From Chloroflexota bacterium (GTDB lineage: Bacteria; Chloroflexota; Limnocylindria; P2-11E), in the NCBI GenBank assembly GCA_005889405.1, contig VBFY01000055.1, forward strand, positions 1-64,000: a stretch of 64,000 nucleotides of DNA, in the 5' to 3' direction. Below are positions 50,864 through 58,912 of this stretch, piece by piece. The translations under genes were made by a program, and so were the position numbers. Below the pieces are notes generated by a model. It made no database searches, was not told where the DNA came from, and saw only the letters and a program-made list of their open reading frames with translations. Each line of letters opens with the position of its first letter. Position 1 is the stretch's first letter.

Positions 50864-52585
50864 TTAGGGCACGTCGCGTATGGCTGGCACGAAGGAGGCC
50901 GCCACCGCTGTAGCGACTGTGGCCAGACCGGCGACCGCGATGAGGATATTCACGCCGATGGCGTCGCCAAGCACGCCGCTGATCAGCACCAGGGGTAGCC
51001 AGCTCAGGTTCGTGAGGGCGATGCGCGCACCGAAGACGCGGGCGCGCACATTCGAGGGCGTCGCTTCCTGCAGGATCGTGACTGTCGGCACGAAGAAGAG
51101 CACGTTCGACGCACCGAGCAGTGCGAACAGGGCCAGTGCGATCGTGAAGCTGGGCGCGACAGCGATGAGTCCCGCGACGGTGCCCCAGATCGCGAAGCCA
51201 GCGATGAGCAGATGTCCCTTCCGGAACCCAACGATGTAGCGCGGGAAGATGGCGCTGCCCAGGACCGCACCGAACGCGATCGCGGCCTCTGCGCCGCCGA
51301 ACAGGACGGCTCCCTCTGTCACGTCACCCCCGGCAAAGCGCCGCACGATGAGGACCGGCGTGAGCCCGTTCACCACCGGGAGCGCCAACTGGGCCATGAG
51401 CGAGAAGACGGTGTTCGCCCATATGGCGCCCGTATCGCGTATGAAGCGGAGTCCTTCCATGCCGTCACGGACGACTCGACGCAAGGTCAGCGCTCGGCTC
51501 GTCTCGGTGATGACCACGCGCGACAGCAGCAGCGCCGACAGCGCGAACGTCAGCGCGTCGGCATAGAACGCCCCGGTGCCGAACGTCGCGACGAGGACGC
51601 CTGCGGCAAGCGCCCCACCGATCTCCACTGCGCGATCGGATCCGTACACGAGGGAGTTCGCGGCGGGTAGCCGATCGGGCGTCAGGAGCGCCGGCACGAT
51701 CGCGACGCGTGCGGGGTTGAAGATCGCGCCACAGATTCCAGCGAGGAACACGAGAAAGAACACCACTGCGAGCGGGGCACCGGCCTCGATCAACACCGGC
51801 ACCGCGGCGATGAAGGCGACGCGCAGCACGTCGCACCAAAGCATTGCTCGCCGCGCGCCGAGCGCATCAGCGATCGCGCCACCAAACAGGGAGAACAGCG
51901 CGTTCGGGATCGTCGCGATCACCACCGCGAGGGCCGTCCAGAGCGCGGAGCCGGTCGCGCGGTACGTGACGAACGTGAGCGCGATGAGGGTGATCGGGTC
52001 TCCGAAGCGACTGATGACCTGGGCAATCCAGAACAGCGCGAAGTTCGTCGACCGCAGCTCGTGACGGCCGGCGACCTCCTCGGGCGACGCCTGGAGCCAC
52101 AGGAACGGAATGAGGAAGCCACCGAAGGCGATCAGGAAGTCGCCGACGCTGTATACGCTGTGGAGGAAGCCGACAGGCACGAACGCGACGGGGATGATGT
52201 CGGCGAGGAATGGGAAGATCGTGTCCGGCCCGAGTGCGACATACAAGCCGTTGTTGGGTGGCAACGCGTTGATCTCGGTCGCGACCACGACGTCGTACGG
52301 CATGCCGTTGTTCAGAAGCACGACGAGGACGTTCGAGAACGTGCCGACGGAAATGAGCGCCGCACCCGGCAGCCGCCAGTTACGCGCCGCAACGACGGCG
52401 ATGCAGATGAGCCCGATGAAGTACACCGCGAGCGGCGAGGTCGGGACGAGTTCCCCGAACAAGCGCAGACCAGCGCCGATGACGAGCAATGGCCAGAGCA
52501 GCAACGTGAAGGTATTGAGGCGACGCCACTCCCCGCCGAATGCGATGCCGGCCGCGATCCCTGCTACTACACCACTAACTAGCAT
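50864..52585 (-). CDS. DUF5317-MFS transporter fusion
   Basis: 573 residues. The first ~165 residues match DUF5317 ('WPLLVIGAGLRLFGE', 'GTFSNVLVVLLNNGMPYDVV', 'YSVGDFLIAFGGFLIPFLWL') with about five helices. The rest is a 12-helix MFS exporter of the MFS_3/enterobactin-exporter type: 'LFWIAQVISRFGDPITLIAL', 'LFSLFGGAIADALGARRAML', 'GFRKGHLLIAGFAIWGTVAG'. A continuous frame of both parts suggests a fused exporter. Overlaps the HD-GYP gene by 11 nt. Confidence 0.78.
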   Translation of the reverse strand: MLVSGVVAGIAAGIAFGGEWRRLNTFTLLLWPLLVIGAGLRLFGELVPTSPLAVYFIGLICIAVVAARNWRLPGAALISVGTFSNVLVVLLNNGMPYDVVVATEINALPPNNGLYVALGPDTIFPFLADIIPVAFVPVGFLHSVYSVGDFLIAFGGFLIPFLWLQASPEEVAGRHELRSTNFALFWIAQVISRFGDPITLIALTFVTYRATGSALWTALAVVIATIPNALFSLFGGAIADALGARRAMLWCDVLRVAFIAAVPVLIEAGAPLAVVFFLVFLAGICGAIFNPARVAIVPALLTPDRLPAANSLVYGSDRAVEIGGALAAGVLVATFGTGAFYADALTFALSALLLSRVVITETSRALTLRRVVRDGMEGLRFIRDTGAIWANTVFSLMAQLALPVVNGLTPVLIVRRFAGGDVTEGAVLFGGAEAAIAFGAVLGSAIFPRYIVGFRKGHLLIAGFAIWGTVAGLIAVAPSFTIALALFALLGASNVLFFVPTVTILQEATPSNVRARVFGARIALTNLSWLPLVLISGVLGDAIGVNILIAVAGLATVATAVAASFVPAIRDVP

Positions 52586-53942
52586 GGGCGTCGCGCACGA
52601 GCGGCTCGCGCGCGAGCCGCCGTCGGAGCTCCGCCAGCGTCTCGTAATTGATGGGCGGCAGGTCGTTGGCCTCGAACGAGTCGGGACCGCGCCGCTGGAT
52701 GCAGGTCTGCAACGCACGGACGCAGACCGGGTCGAACTGGGTCCCTTTGTAGCGATTCAGCTGCTCCATCGCGCGGTCATGGCCGGGCGCTTTGCGATAA
52801 ATGCGGTCGGACGTCATCGCCTCGTACGTGTCGGCCACGATGAGGATCCGCGAGCCGATCGGGATGTCCTCGCCCTTCAAGCCTTGCGGATACCCAGAGC
52901 CGTCGAAGTTCTCGTGATGCGCTAGGACGATCGGCACCAGCGGACGGAGGGCCGCCGATGGCTCGAGGATTGAAGCCCCGTAGATCGGATGGCGTCGCAT
53001 GAGCTCCTGCTCATCAGGGTCAAGACGAGCTGGTTTCATCAGGATCCGGTCTTCGATGCCGATCTTGCCGATGTCATGGAGGAGGCCGGCGAGCTCGATC
53101 TGCTCGATCTCCCGCTCGGCGATCCCGAGCTCCCGCGCGATCGCACCCGCGATGCGCGACACGCGGTCAGCGTGGCCTCGGGTGAACCCGTCCTTCGCGT
53201 CGATCGCCTGCGACAGTGCCTGCACGGTTCCATAGAAAAGATCCCGCGTCTCGGTGTACCGGCTGAACGAGTAGCGCGCGAGCAGGAGCGGGACCATGAA
53301 TAGCACCGCCGCCCACTGACCGACCTTGTCGGCGACTTCCGACATCAGCCAGCCCAATGGGACTTGCGACACCAGACCGATGGCGATGTTGCTCACGGAC
53401 AAGGCCCACACGCGTGACAGCGGTGTTCCCGTGTTGAGACTGTTTGCCAAGATGGAGAGCCCGTTGTTGACGACTGCGAACGCGCCACCCGCGGCGACAA
53501 TTTGGGCGAGTACACCAAGTGGGTCTCCATGCTTGACGGCCGATTGCGTCATCGCAAGCACAGCCCATCCAGCGAATGCCGATAGCACCCAGTCGGCCCG
53601 ATTGAAAAGCGTGCCGTACCACTTCGGATCGCCACGGAGATCACGTGGCTCGAACGTTCCGATTAGAGCGACCCAACACACGCCAAACGGATTCGGCAAT
53701 CCAGGATCGAAGAGTGCTGCTAGAACCGGAGCGGTGGTGATGGTGGCGTGGACACCACCCGGAAGTCGAACGGGTAAAGCCGCTGCCACTAGAGTCACGA
53801 CAATCCAAAAGAAGACGCGACCGAGATCGAGCTCATCGGGCGGTGGCGCGGAGACACGCACGAGGATCACTCCTGCGAGCGCTACGACCGGAAAGAAGAG
53901 CAGCCGTAGCGAAGCTGGAACAGGTGCAAGCCAGGAGGTCAC
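52575..53942 (-). CDS. Membrane HD-GYP phosphohydrolase
   Basis: 455 residues from GTG 53942. About eight helices in the first ~230 residues form a membrane sensor. The HD-GYP domain has 'GFTRGHADRVSRIAGAIARE', 'LLHDIGKIGIEDRIL' and 'HHENFDGSGYPQGLKGEDIP', the full HD and GYP motifs, so c-di-GMP phosphodiesterase activity is plausible. A frame extension to TTG 54005 runs through the terminator of the micro-gene and is rejected. Confidence 0.85.
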   Translation of the reverse strand: MTSWLAPVPASLRLLFFPVVALAGVILVRVSAPPPDELDLGRVFFWIVVTLVAAALPVRLPGGVHATITTAPVLAALFDPGLPNPFGVCWVALIGTFEPRDLRGDPKWYGTLFNRADWVLSAFAGWAVLAMTQSAVKHGDPLGVLAQIVAAGGAFAVVNNGLSILANSLNTGTPLSRVWALSVSNIAIGLVSQVPLGWLMSEVADKVGQWAAVLFMVPLLLARYSFSRYTETRDLFYGTVQALSQAIDAKDGFTRGHADRVSRIAGAIARELGIAEREIEQIELAGLLHDIGKIGIEDRILMKPARLDPDEQELMRRHPIYGASILEPSAALRPLVPIVLAHHENFDGSGYPQGLKGEDIPIGSRILIVADTYEAMTSDRIYRKAPGHDRAMEQLNRYKGTQFDPVCVRALQTCIQRRGPDSFEANDLPPINYETLAELRRRLAREPLVRDAHAS

Positions 53943-53997
53943 GTGCGGGAGGATATGCGAGGCGCTCTGGCAGGCCGCATCGAAGGGGATACATACG

Positions 53998-54027
53998 AAA
54001 AACAAAAGAAGGGCCCTCAGGCCCTTC
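53998..54027 (-). terminator. Intrinsic terminator of the 25-codon micro-gene
   Basis: On the minus strand: GAAGGGCC, loop TGAG, GGCCCTTC, then TTTTGTTTTT. Stem 54008-54015 / 54020-54027. It ends transcription about 40 nt after the micro-gene stop and before the HD-GYP start. Confidence 0.82.
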
Positions 54028-54068
54028 CCTTGCGCGCTTTTACACGCCTCTAGAGGACGGAGATGACC

Positions 54069-54146
54069 TTAGAGTCCGTTCGTGCCTGCCCCGCCGGCCA
54101 ACACGAGCGCGGCCAGCATGGCCAGGGTTGCGAGAATCCGCTGCAT
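54069..54146 (-). CDS. 25-residue hydrophobic micro-gene product
   Basis: ATG 54146 to TAA 54071-54069 encodes a peptide starting MQRILATLAMLAALVLAGGA and ending TNGL. GGGAGG sits 6 nt upstream. It looks like a signal-peptide or single membrane helix with a short polar tail. The dedicated terminator downstream and a structured leader upstream (stem-loops at 54160-54189 and 54228-54242) indicate a stand-alone transcript. No known family. Might be a secreted or pheromone-like peptide, a membrane toxin, or a leader peptide. Confidence 0.5.
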   Translation of the reverse strand: MQRILATLAMLAALVLAGGAGTNGL

Positions 54147-54159
54147 TTGAGCCTCCCTT

Positions 54160-54189
54160 CGCCCGGGTTTCACTTCTCTTCATCGGGCG
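54160..54189 (-). promoter_or_regulatory. Stem-loop in the micro-gene leader
   Basis: CGCCCG (54160-54165) pairs with CGGGCG (54184-54189) around an 18-nt purine-rich loop (minus strand GAAGAGAAGTGAAA). Its 3' arm ends just before the GGGAGG of the micro-gene. A second hairpin, CCCGTC-AGA-GACGGG at 54228-54242, lies upstream. Together they may gate ribosome access. No known riboswitch was recognised. Confidence 0.35.
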
Positions 54190-54369
54190 GCTTGGTCGGT
54201 GACTTAAGGGCCTACCTAGGTCCGATACCCGTCAGAGACGGGAACAACTATCCGTAATCTGGCCGAAATCTGACTTTTTGCGCCACTAGCCTTTGACGGT
54301 TAAGCCAGCCTACGCGGGTTAGAGTCCTGACCGCACCGCGCTGACTGGACGCTTCGGGGAGGGCACAGG

Positions 54370-56049
54370 ATGTCGACCACTGGCCAGGCGCTGCCCGCCG
54401 AGCCTGATCTCTGGGCTCCGGTCGGATTCGAGCACCTGCCGGGCGAGCTTGTGTCCGCATTCCGCAGTGGCGACTGGCCAAAGGTCCGCCTCCGGCTCCA
54501 GACCGTCATGGACGCCATGATCACCGACGGTCCGTACGGTCGCGAGCTGTTCCAGCTCGTACTTCAGCTGCCGATCGGACTCGATCCGGTCTTCGAGCGT
54601 TATCGCGCGTCAGCAATGGTCGATCACGGTGAATGGGATGCGCTCCGCAACTCTCTCGCAGCGCGGCCGCTCGAGCCCACTGAGGTTCTCGGGGTGCGCG
54701 ACATCATCACCGCGCCCGCCGATCGCTGGAACTTCCCCGCGGCTACAGAGCTCCATCAGCGAGTGCTCTTCGAGTCGTACGAGTACCAAGCCCGTCGCTC
54801 GATGGGCGCGTATCGACATTGGGCGCAACGGATCTCGAACTACTACCCGGATTTGCTCTGGAAGCGCGACGACATACCAATTGGTAGGCATCTGCGCTTT
54901 CGCCGCTTGCACGACACGCTTTGCCTTGCGATCGGCGAGGCGCACGCGGGTCGGCTCGAGGTCGCGCATGCGCTCGCACGCGAGTCGCAAAGGCTTGGCG
55001 ACGAAGGCGAACCGATGCGCGTCCTCGCGCGTGACCTCGCGGAGCTCGTTCGGCTCGGCATGGGCGAGAAGCACGACTTCGAGCTCGCGATGCCCGAGCA
55101 CGTGTGCCGCCCCACGGGACCGTCACCGCAGGGCGTGTGGGAGATCCTCCTGTATCTCATGCCGTTCCTCGCGCTGCGAGAGGATGAATCTCTCGGATGG
55201 GCGGCGCGCCTCGCGGAACGCATCGCGGTGCGGCTGGCGGCGCCACGCGCCGAGCTGCAGGCAGCGTCGTGGCGAGTGGCAAGCGAGGTTCGTGCGGGAC
55301 GACGCGGTCGGGACACCGAGCTCGCGGGTCTCGTCGCGAAGTCACGGCGCGCGACACCCGGTCTCCGAGGGCTTCCGGTTTTCCTCTCCGGCTACGCCGA
55401 ACGAAGCTATGACGCGTTCCGGGAAGCCGAGCATCTCGCGCGGCGCGCCGGCAATGTGTGGCTGCAGGTGAGCTCGCTCGTCTGGATGTTGGCGATCGAG
55501 CCGCAGGCAGGGGTCGCCCGCCGTCTCCATCAGCTGCTAGATATCACCGCGTGGCGGCGGCCGATCCTCGCCCCGCCCGAGGTCGCGGCCGACGCCGCGC
55601 TGGCGATGACCGTGACCGGCGAGCGTGGCCGATCGATCCTCGAGCTCGCGCTCACGGCGGGCAGGCCCGCAGTCACGACGGAAGTGGTCATGCGCCACCT
55701 GGACGATCCGAACGCTACGAGTGCCGCGCGCACCGCGGCCGTCGATGTGCTGGGCCTCGTGGGCACGATGCAGGCGCGAGACATGCTCGGGCGGCTTGCG
55801 AAACGCAACGACGACATCGGACGCTCGGCTGCGAAGCTGTCCTCGCGCACCGGAGCGAACATCTCACTCAGCGAACGCGAGGTCGAGGTGCTCTCGCTCG
55901 CGGCAGATGGCCTGACGAACCGCCAGATCGCCGAGCGGCTCTACCTGAGCCCACACACGGTGGCGCGTCATCTCGCGAACGCGCGCGCGAAGCTCGGTGC
56001 CTCGAACCGTGCCGAGGCTGCGGTGCAGCTAGAACGGACGCGCCAGTAG
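54370..56049 (+). CDS. Large LuxR-type transcription regulator
   Basis: 559 residues. Residues ~1-485 are helical, TPR-like ('LEVAHALARESQRLGDEGEP', 'LARRAGNVWLQVSSLVWMLA', 'AADAALAMTVTGERGRSILE') with no P-loop, so it is not a full MalT/LAL protein. The C-terminal LuxR HTH (~492-556) is clear: 'LSEREVEVLSLAADGLTNRQ' and 'IAERLYLSPHTVARHLANAR'. Effector and targets unknown. The long solenoid suggests protein- or peptide-binding. Divergent from the 25-codon micro-gene, with a shared ~220-nt intergenic region. Confidence 0.82.
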   Translation: MSTTGQALPAEPDLWAPVGFEHLPGELVSAFRSGDWPKVRLRLQTVMDAMITDGPYGRELFQLVLQLPIGLDPVFERYRASAMVDHGEWDALRNSLAARPLEPTEVLGVRDIITAPADRWNFPAATELHQRVLFESYEYQARRSMGAYRHWAQRISNYYPDLLWKRDDIPIGRHLRFRRLHDTLCLAIGEAHAGRLEVAHALARESQRLGDEGEPMRVLARDLAELVRLGMGEKHDFELAMPEHVCRPTGPSPQGVWEILLYLMPFLALREDESLGWAARLAERIAVRLAAPRAELQAASWRVASEVRAGRRGRDTELAGLVAKSRRATPGLRGLPVFLSGYAERSYDAFREAEHLARRAGNVWLQVSSLVWMLAIEPQAGVARRLHQLLDITAWRRPILAPPEVAADAALAMTVTGERGRSILELALTAGRPAVTTEVVMRHLDDPNATSAARTAAVDVLGLVGTMQARDMLGRLAKRNDDIGRSAAKLSSRTGANISLSEREVEVLSLAADGLTNRQIAERLYLSPHTVARHLANARAKLGASNRAEAAVQLERTRQ

Positions 56050-56051
56050 CG

Positions 56052-56174
56052 CTACAGGTCTTTGCGAATCCGCCGGATGTTTTTGCCGACCATAGAGCCG
56101 CGGCAGAGCACGGGCCGAATGACTTCGATCATCCGCGCTCGGCAGACCTTCGCAAGAGTTACCAGAACGTCCAT
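56052..56174 (-). CDS. Possible 40-residue small protein
   Basis: ATG 56174 to TAG 56054-56052, with AAGGAG 8 nt upstream. The product is basic, with 'MDVLVTLAKVCRARMIEVIR' at the N-terminus and 'GKNIRRIRKDL' at the end. The last part resembles the first helix of XRE-type HTH proteins, so it could be a remnant. It converges on the LuxR-type gene, 2 nt from its stop. It could also be a chance frame; about 190 nt of otherwise unassigned sequence follow to darA. Confidence 0.35.
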   Translation of the reverse strand: MDVLVTLAKVCRARMIEVIRPVLCRGSMVGKNIRRIRKDL

Positions 56175-56299
56175 CTGCACGACTCCTTACCGTTGGCCGG
56201 CGTTTGTCGGCCGAGGTTTTCATCGCGCAGGCGGTCGTGTCATCCCCGCAACTGACCAATTCGGGGTCACGAGCATCGCCCGGCGGAGGCGCCTCGATG

Positions 56300-56336
56300 C
56301 ATGGTCATGCCTAAGTGATGGTCCCTTCTGACCATG
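56300..56336. repeat. 8-bp inverted repeat downstream of the LuxR-type and darA genes
   Basis: CATGGTCA (56300-56307) and TGACCATG (56329-56336) with a 21-nt spacer, followed by the palindrome GGCCCGGGCC (56341-56350). It lies between the 3' end of darA and the small ORF at 56052-56174. No T tract follows on either strand, so it is not a clear terminator. Confidence 0.35.
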
Positions 56337-56368
56337 GCCAGGCCCGGGCCAGCTAAAAGAGGTCGGCG

Positions 56369-56698
56369 CTAGAGGCGCTCGTAACGGGCCACATCGAGAA
56401 CGAACACGGTGGCCCCGCCGAACGTGACCTCCACTGGGTAAGGCATGTAGAACTCGCCCGGCTCCATGATCGGCGGCATCGGGCTGATGTGCTGGGTCCT
56501 CGCGTGGCAGGTCTCCCGGATCGTCGCGATCACGTCTTCGACCTGCGCTTCCTCGACACCGACGATGATCGAGGCGTTGCTCGTCTTGAGGAAGCCTCCC
56601 TGCGAGTGCAGGCGCGTGACGCGGTACTCCTTGTCGGTCAGTGCGTCGACGAGCGCACCGGCGTCTTCGGGGTGGACGATCGCGACGACGAGCTTCAT
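56369..56698 (-). CDS. darA: PII-like cyclic-di-AMP receptor DarA-type protein
   Basis: 109 residues from ATG 56698. PII-like fold: 'LVVAIVHPEDAGALVDALTD', 'EYRVTRLHSQGGFLKTSNAS' and 'IIVGVEEAQVEDVIATIRE', ending 'EVTFGGATVFVLDVARYERL'. This pattern corresponds to the DarA/PstA family (PF06153), which binds c-di-AMP in Firmicutes. Position next to tmk matches Firmicutes order. Ligand binding here is inferred. Confidence 0.86.
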   Translation of the reverse strand: MKLVVAIVHPEDAGALVDALTDKEYRVTRLHSQGGFLKTSNASIIVGVEEAQVEDVIATIRETCHARTQHISPMPPIMEPGEFYMPYPVEVTFGGATVFVLDVARYERL

Positions 56699-56727
56699 CC
56701 CGGCGGGACTATACCCTCGCGCTCCAG

Positions 56728-57366
56728 CTAAGCCGGCGCGCCGAGCAAGGTGTCCACTTCGCGCCGGATGTCCTTTGCGATGGCCGCCTCGTCGCGATCC
56801 GCCGCGATCACCACGAAGCGTTGCGGTTCCGCGGCGGCCAGGCGCAGGTAGGCGTCGCGGACGCGGACGTGAAAGTCGGTCGCGTCGGCCTCGAATCGGT
56901 CCCACCGTGCCTCCGCCCGCCAGCCGGAGCGCGTGAGACCGACCTCGACCGGAACGTCGAGGAGAAAGGTGCGGTCGGGTACGAGCGTGCCAACGGCAAG
57001 GGTGGTGACCTCACGGATCGCTTCAAGCGAAACGCCGTGACCGTGACCCTGGTACACGACGGTCGAATCGAAGAAGCGATCCGCGATCACGATCTTCCCC
57101 GCCTCGAGCGCGGGGCGGATCACCTCGCGAACAAGCTGCGCGCGCGCGCTGCTGAAGAGAAGGACCTGTGCCTCCGCGCTCAGCGGGATCTCGCGCGCGT
57201 GCAGAAGGATGTCACGGATGCGCTCGCCCGCCGCAGTGCCCCCCGGCTCTCGCGTGAGCACGACCTCGCGACCCCTCTCGGTCAGGATGTCGGCAAGGCC
57301 GCGCGCCTGGAGCGACTTCCCGGAGCCCTCGCCCCCTTCAAAGGAAAGGAAGAGGCCGCGCTTCAC
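56728..57366 (-). CDS. tmk: Thymidylate kinase
   Basis: 212 residues; phosphorylates dTMP to dTDP. P-loop 'FLSFEGGEGSGKSLQARGLA', 'LTREPGGTAAGERIRDIL' and 'VIADRFFDSTVVYQGHGHGV' (DRxxxS/T). The LID region reads 'FEADATDFHVRVRDAYLRLA'. ATG overlaps the stop of the upstream ATPase gene by ATGA. Confidence 0.92.
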   Translation of the reverse strand: MKRGLFLSFEGGEGSGKSLQARGLADILTERGREVVLTREPGGTAAGERIRDILLHAREIPLSAEAQVLLFSSARAQLVREVIRPALEAGKIVIADRFFDSTVVYQGHGHGVSLEAIREVTTLAVGTLVPDRTFLLDVPVEVGLTRSGWRAEARWDRFEADATDFHVRVRDAYLRLAAAEPQRFVVIAADRDEAAIAKDIRREVDTLLGAPA

Positions 57367-58880
57367 CGATATATCTGCACCCGGCGCACGGGATCGTGGC
57401 CGGTCGATCGCGACGAAAGGCTCGCGCGCTCCGCGAGCTCATGCTGGAGCCGTCGAACGTAGGCGTTCTGGGGCGCGAGCTCGATCTCATCGCTCTGCCC
57501 GCTCGCCACGGCCTCGATCGCCTCGCGCGCCTCCTCGAGGGCCTGGTCCTCCGGGCCGCGGCGCAGGTCGATGACACTGGCAAGCGCACTCGCGATCTGG
57601 CTCGACGAGTTGCTCCGAGCGATATAGATCGGGATGCCTGAGGACTCGGCGTTGCGGAGGCGCGGCGTCTTGCGTCGGTAGTAGTTCTTCAGGGTCAGAA
57701 CGACGTCGGCGTCCTCGGGCTCGCGGACGATCGCGACGGGCAGACCGAGACCGCGCGCCGCATCCTCGACACGCGTCCACGACACGCCGAATGGATACAC
57801 CTTGATCGTCTCGCGCATGCCGTCGTCAAGCGGGAGGCGTGGCGTGCTACGGCGCTCGACCGCATCGGCAGGCGCCCGAGTCGGCGCCTGCGTCGTGCGA
57901 GCGATCTCGCCACCCTCAGTGCGCGAGCGGATCTCAGGCGCGACCGGCATCCCCAGGAGAATGGCATCGACCACCTGCGACACGTCGTGGTAGACCGCGA
58001 CGCGCTGGTACGCCTGGATCTCGACCAGCACCTGGAACGTCGGTGGAGCCTTACGTTCGAGCACCGACTTCTGCGTACCGCGGCGCCGCGCTTCTTCGTC
58101 GGAGAGCGTGACGGTCTGGATCCCGCCGACGAGGTCCGTCAGGGTCGGGTTGAGCATGAGGTTTTCCAGAGTGTTGCCATGCGCGGTCGCGATCAGCTGC
58201 ACGCCACGCTCGGCGATCGTGCGCGCGGCGGCGGCTTCCTGCTCGGTCCCGATTTCGTCGATGACCACGACCTCGGGCATGTGGTTCTCGACCGCCTCGA
58301 TCATGACCGCATGCTGGAGGGACGGCGTCGGCACCTGCATGCGCCGCGCGCGGCCGATGCCGGGATGTGGGATGTCGCCGTCGCCAGCGATCTCGTTCGA
58401 GGTGTCGACGATGACGACGCGCTTCGCGAGGTCATCGGCGAGGACGCGCGCGACTTCGCGCAGCATCGTCGTCTTGCCGACGCCGGGCCGACCGAGAAGC
58501 AGGATGCTCCGCCCCGACTCGACGATGTCGCGGATGATCTCGACGGTCCCGTAGACGGCGCGGCCGACGCGGAGGGTGAGCCCGACGACTTTGCCCGCGC
58601 GGTTCCGCAGCGCGCTGATGCGATGCAGCGTTCGCTCGATGCCGGCGCGATTGTCGCCGCCGAACTGCCCGATGTGCGAGATGACATACGCGAGGTCCTC
58701 GGCGGACACCTCGCGCTGCGACAACAGCTCTTCACGTCCCACGAAGCGCGCTTCCGGGAGGCGACCGAGATCCATCACGATCTCGAGCAGACCCTCCAAT
58801 CCGTCCAGCGCGCGTACGCGCTGCACGAGGTCGGGTGGGAGTCCCCGGAGCAGCGCCTCGAGCTCGTCGCTCTGCTGCAT
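57363..58880 (-). CDS. SpoIIIAA/Ycf45-like AAA ATPase with C-terminal R3H-like region
   Basis: 505 residues. ATPase core ~120-310: Walker A 'LLLGRPGVGKTTMLREVARV', Walker B 'MPEVVVIDEIGTEQEAAAAR' and 'GVQLIATAHGNTLENLMLNP'. This matches the R3H-domain/SpoIIIAA-like proteins known in Chloroflexota, cyanobacteria and plastids (Ycf45). Residues ~345-505 include 'YPFGVSWTRVEDAARGLGLP' and 'NAYVRRLQHELAERASLSSR', the latter with the R3H pattern. Predicted single-stranded nucleic-acid-binding ATPase. Operon with tmk and darA. Confidence 0.85.
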   Translation of the reverse strand: MQQSDELEALLRGLPPDLVQRVRALDGLEGLLEIVMDLGRLPEARFVGREELLSQREVSAEDLAYVISHIGQFGGDNRAGIERTLHRISALRNRAGKVVGLTLRVGRAVYGTVEIIRDIVESGRSILLLGRPGVGKTTMLREVARVLADDLAKRVVIVDTSNEIAGDGDIPHPGIGRARRMQVPTPSLQHAVMIEAVENHMPEVVVIDEIGTEQEAAAARTIAERGVQLIATAHGNTLENLMLNPTLTDLVGGIQTVTLSDEEARRRGTQKSVLERKAPPTFQVLVEIQAYQRVAVYHDVSQVVDAILLGMPVAPEIRSRTEGGEIARTTQAPTRAPADAVERRSTPRLPLDDGMRETIKVYPFGVSWTRVEDAARGLGLPVAIVREPEDADVVLTLKNYYRRKTPRLRNAESSGIPIYIARSNSSSQIASALASVIDLRRGPEDQALEEAREAIEAVASGQSDEIELAPQNAYVRRLQHELAERASLSSRSTGHDPVRRVQIYR

Positions 58881-58912
58881 TCAACAAAGAGCATATCGAG
58901 GGGGTCGAACCG

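Noticed and set aside
53943-54005. TTG 54005 as the HD-GYP start
   Set aside because: It would lie within the T tract of the micro-gene terminator. GTG 53942 is after the terminator and keeps the whole membrane domain.
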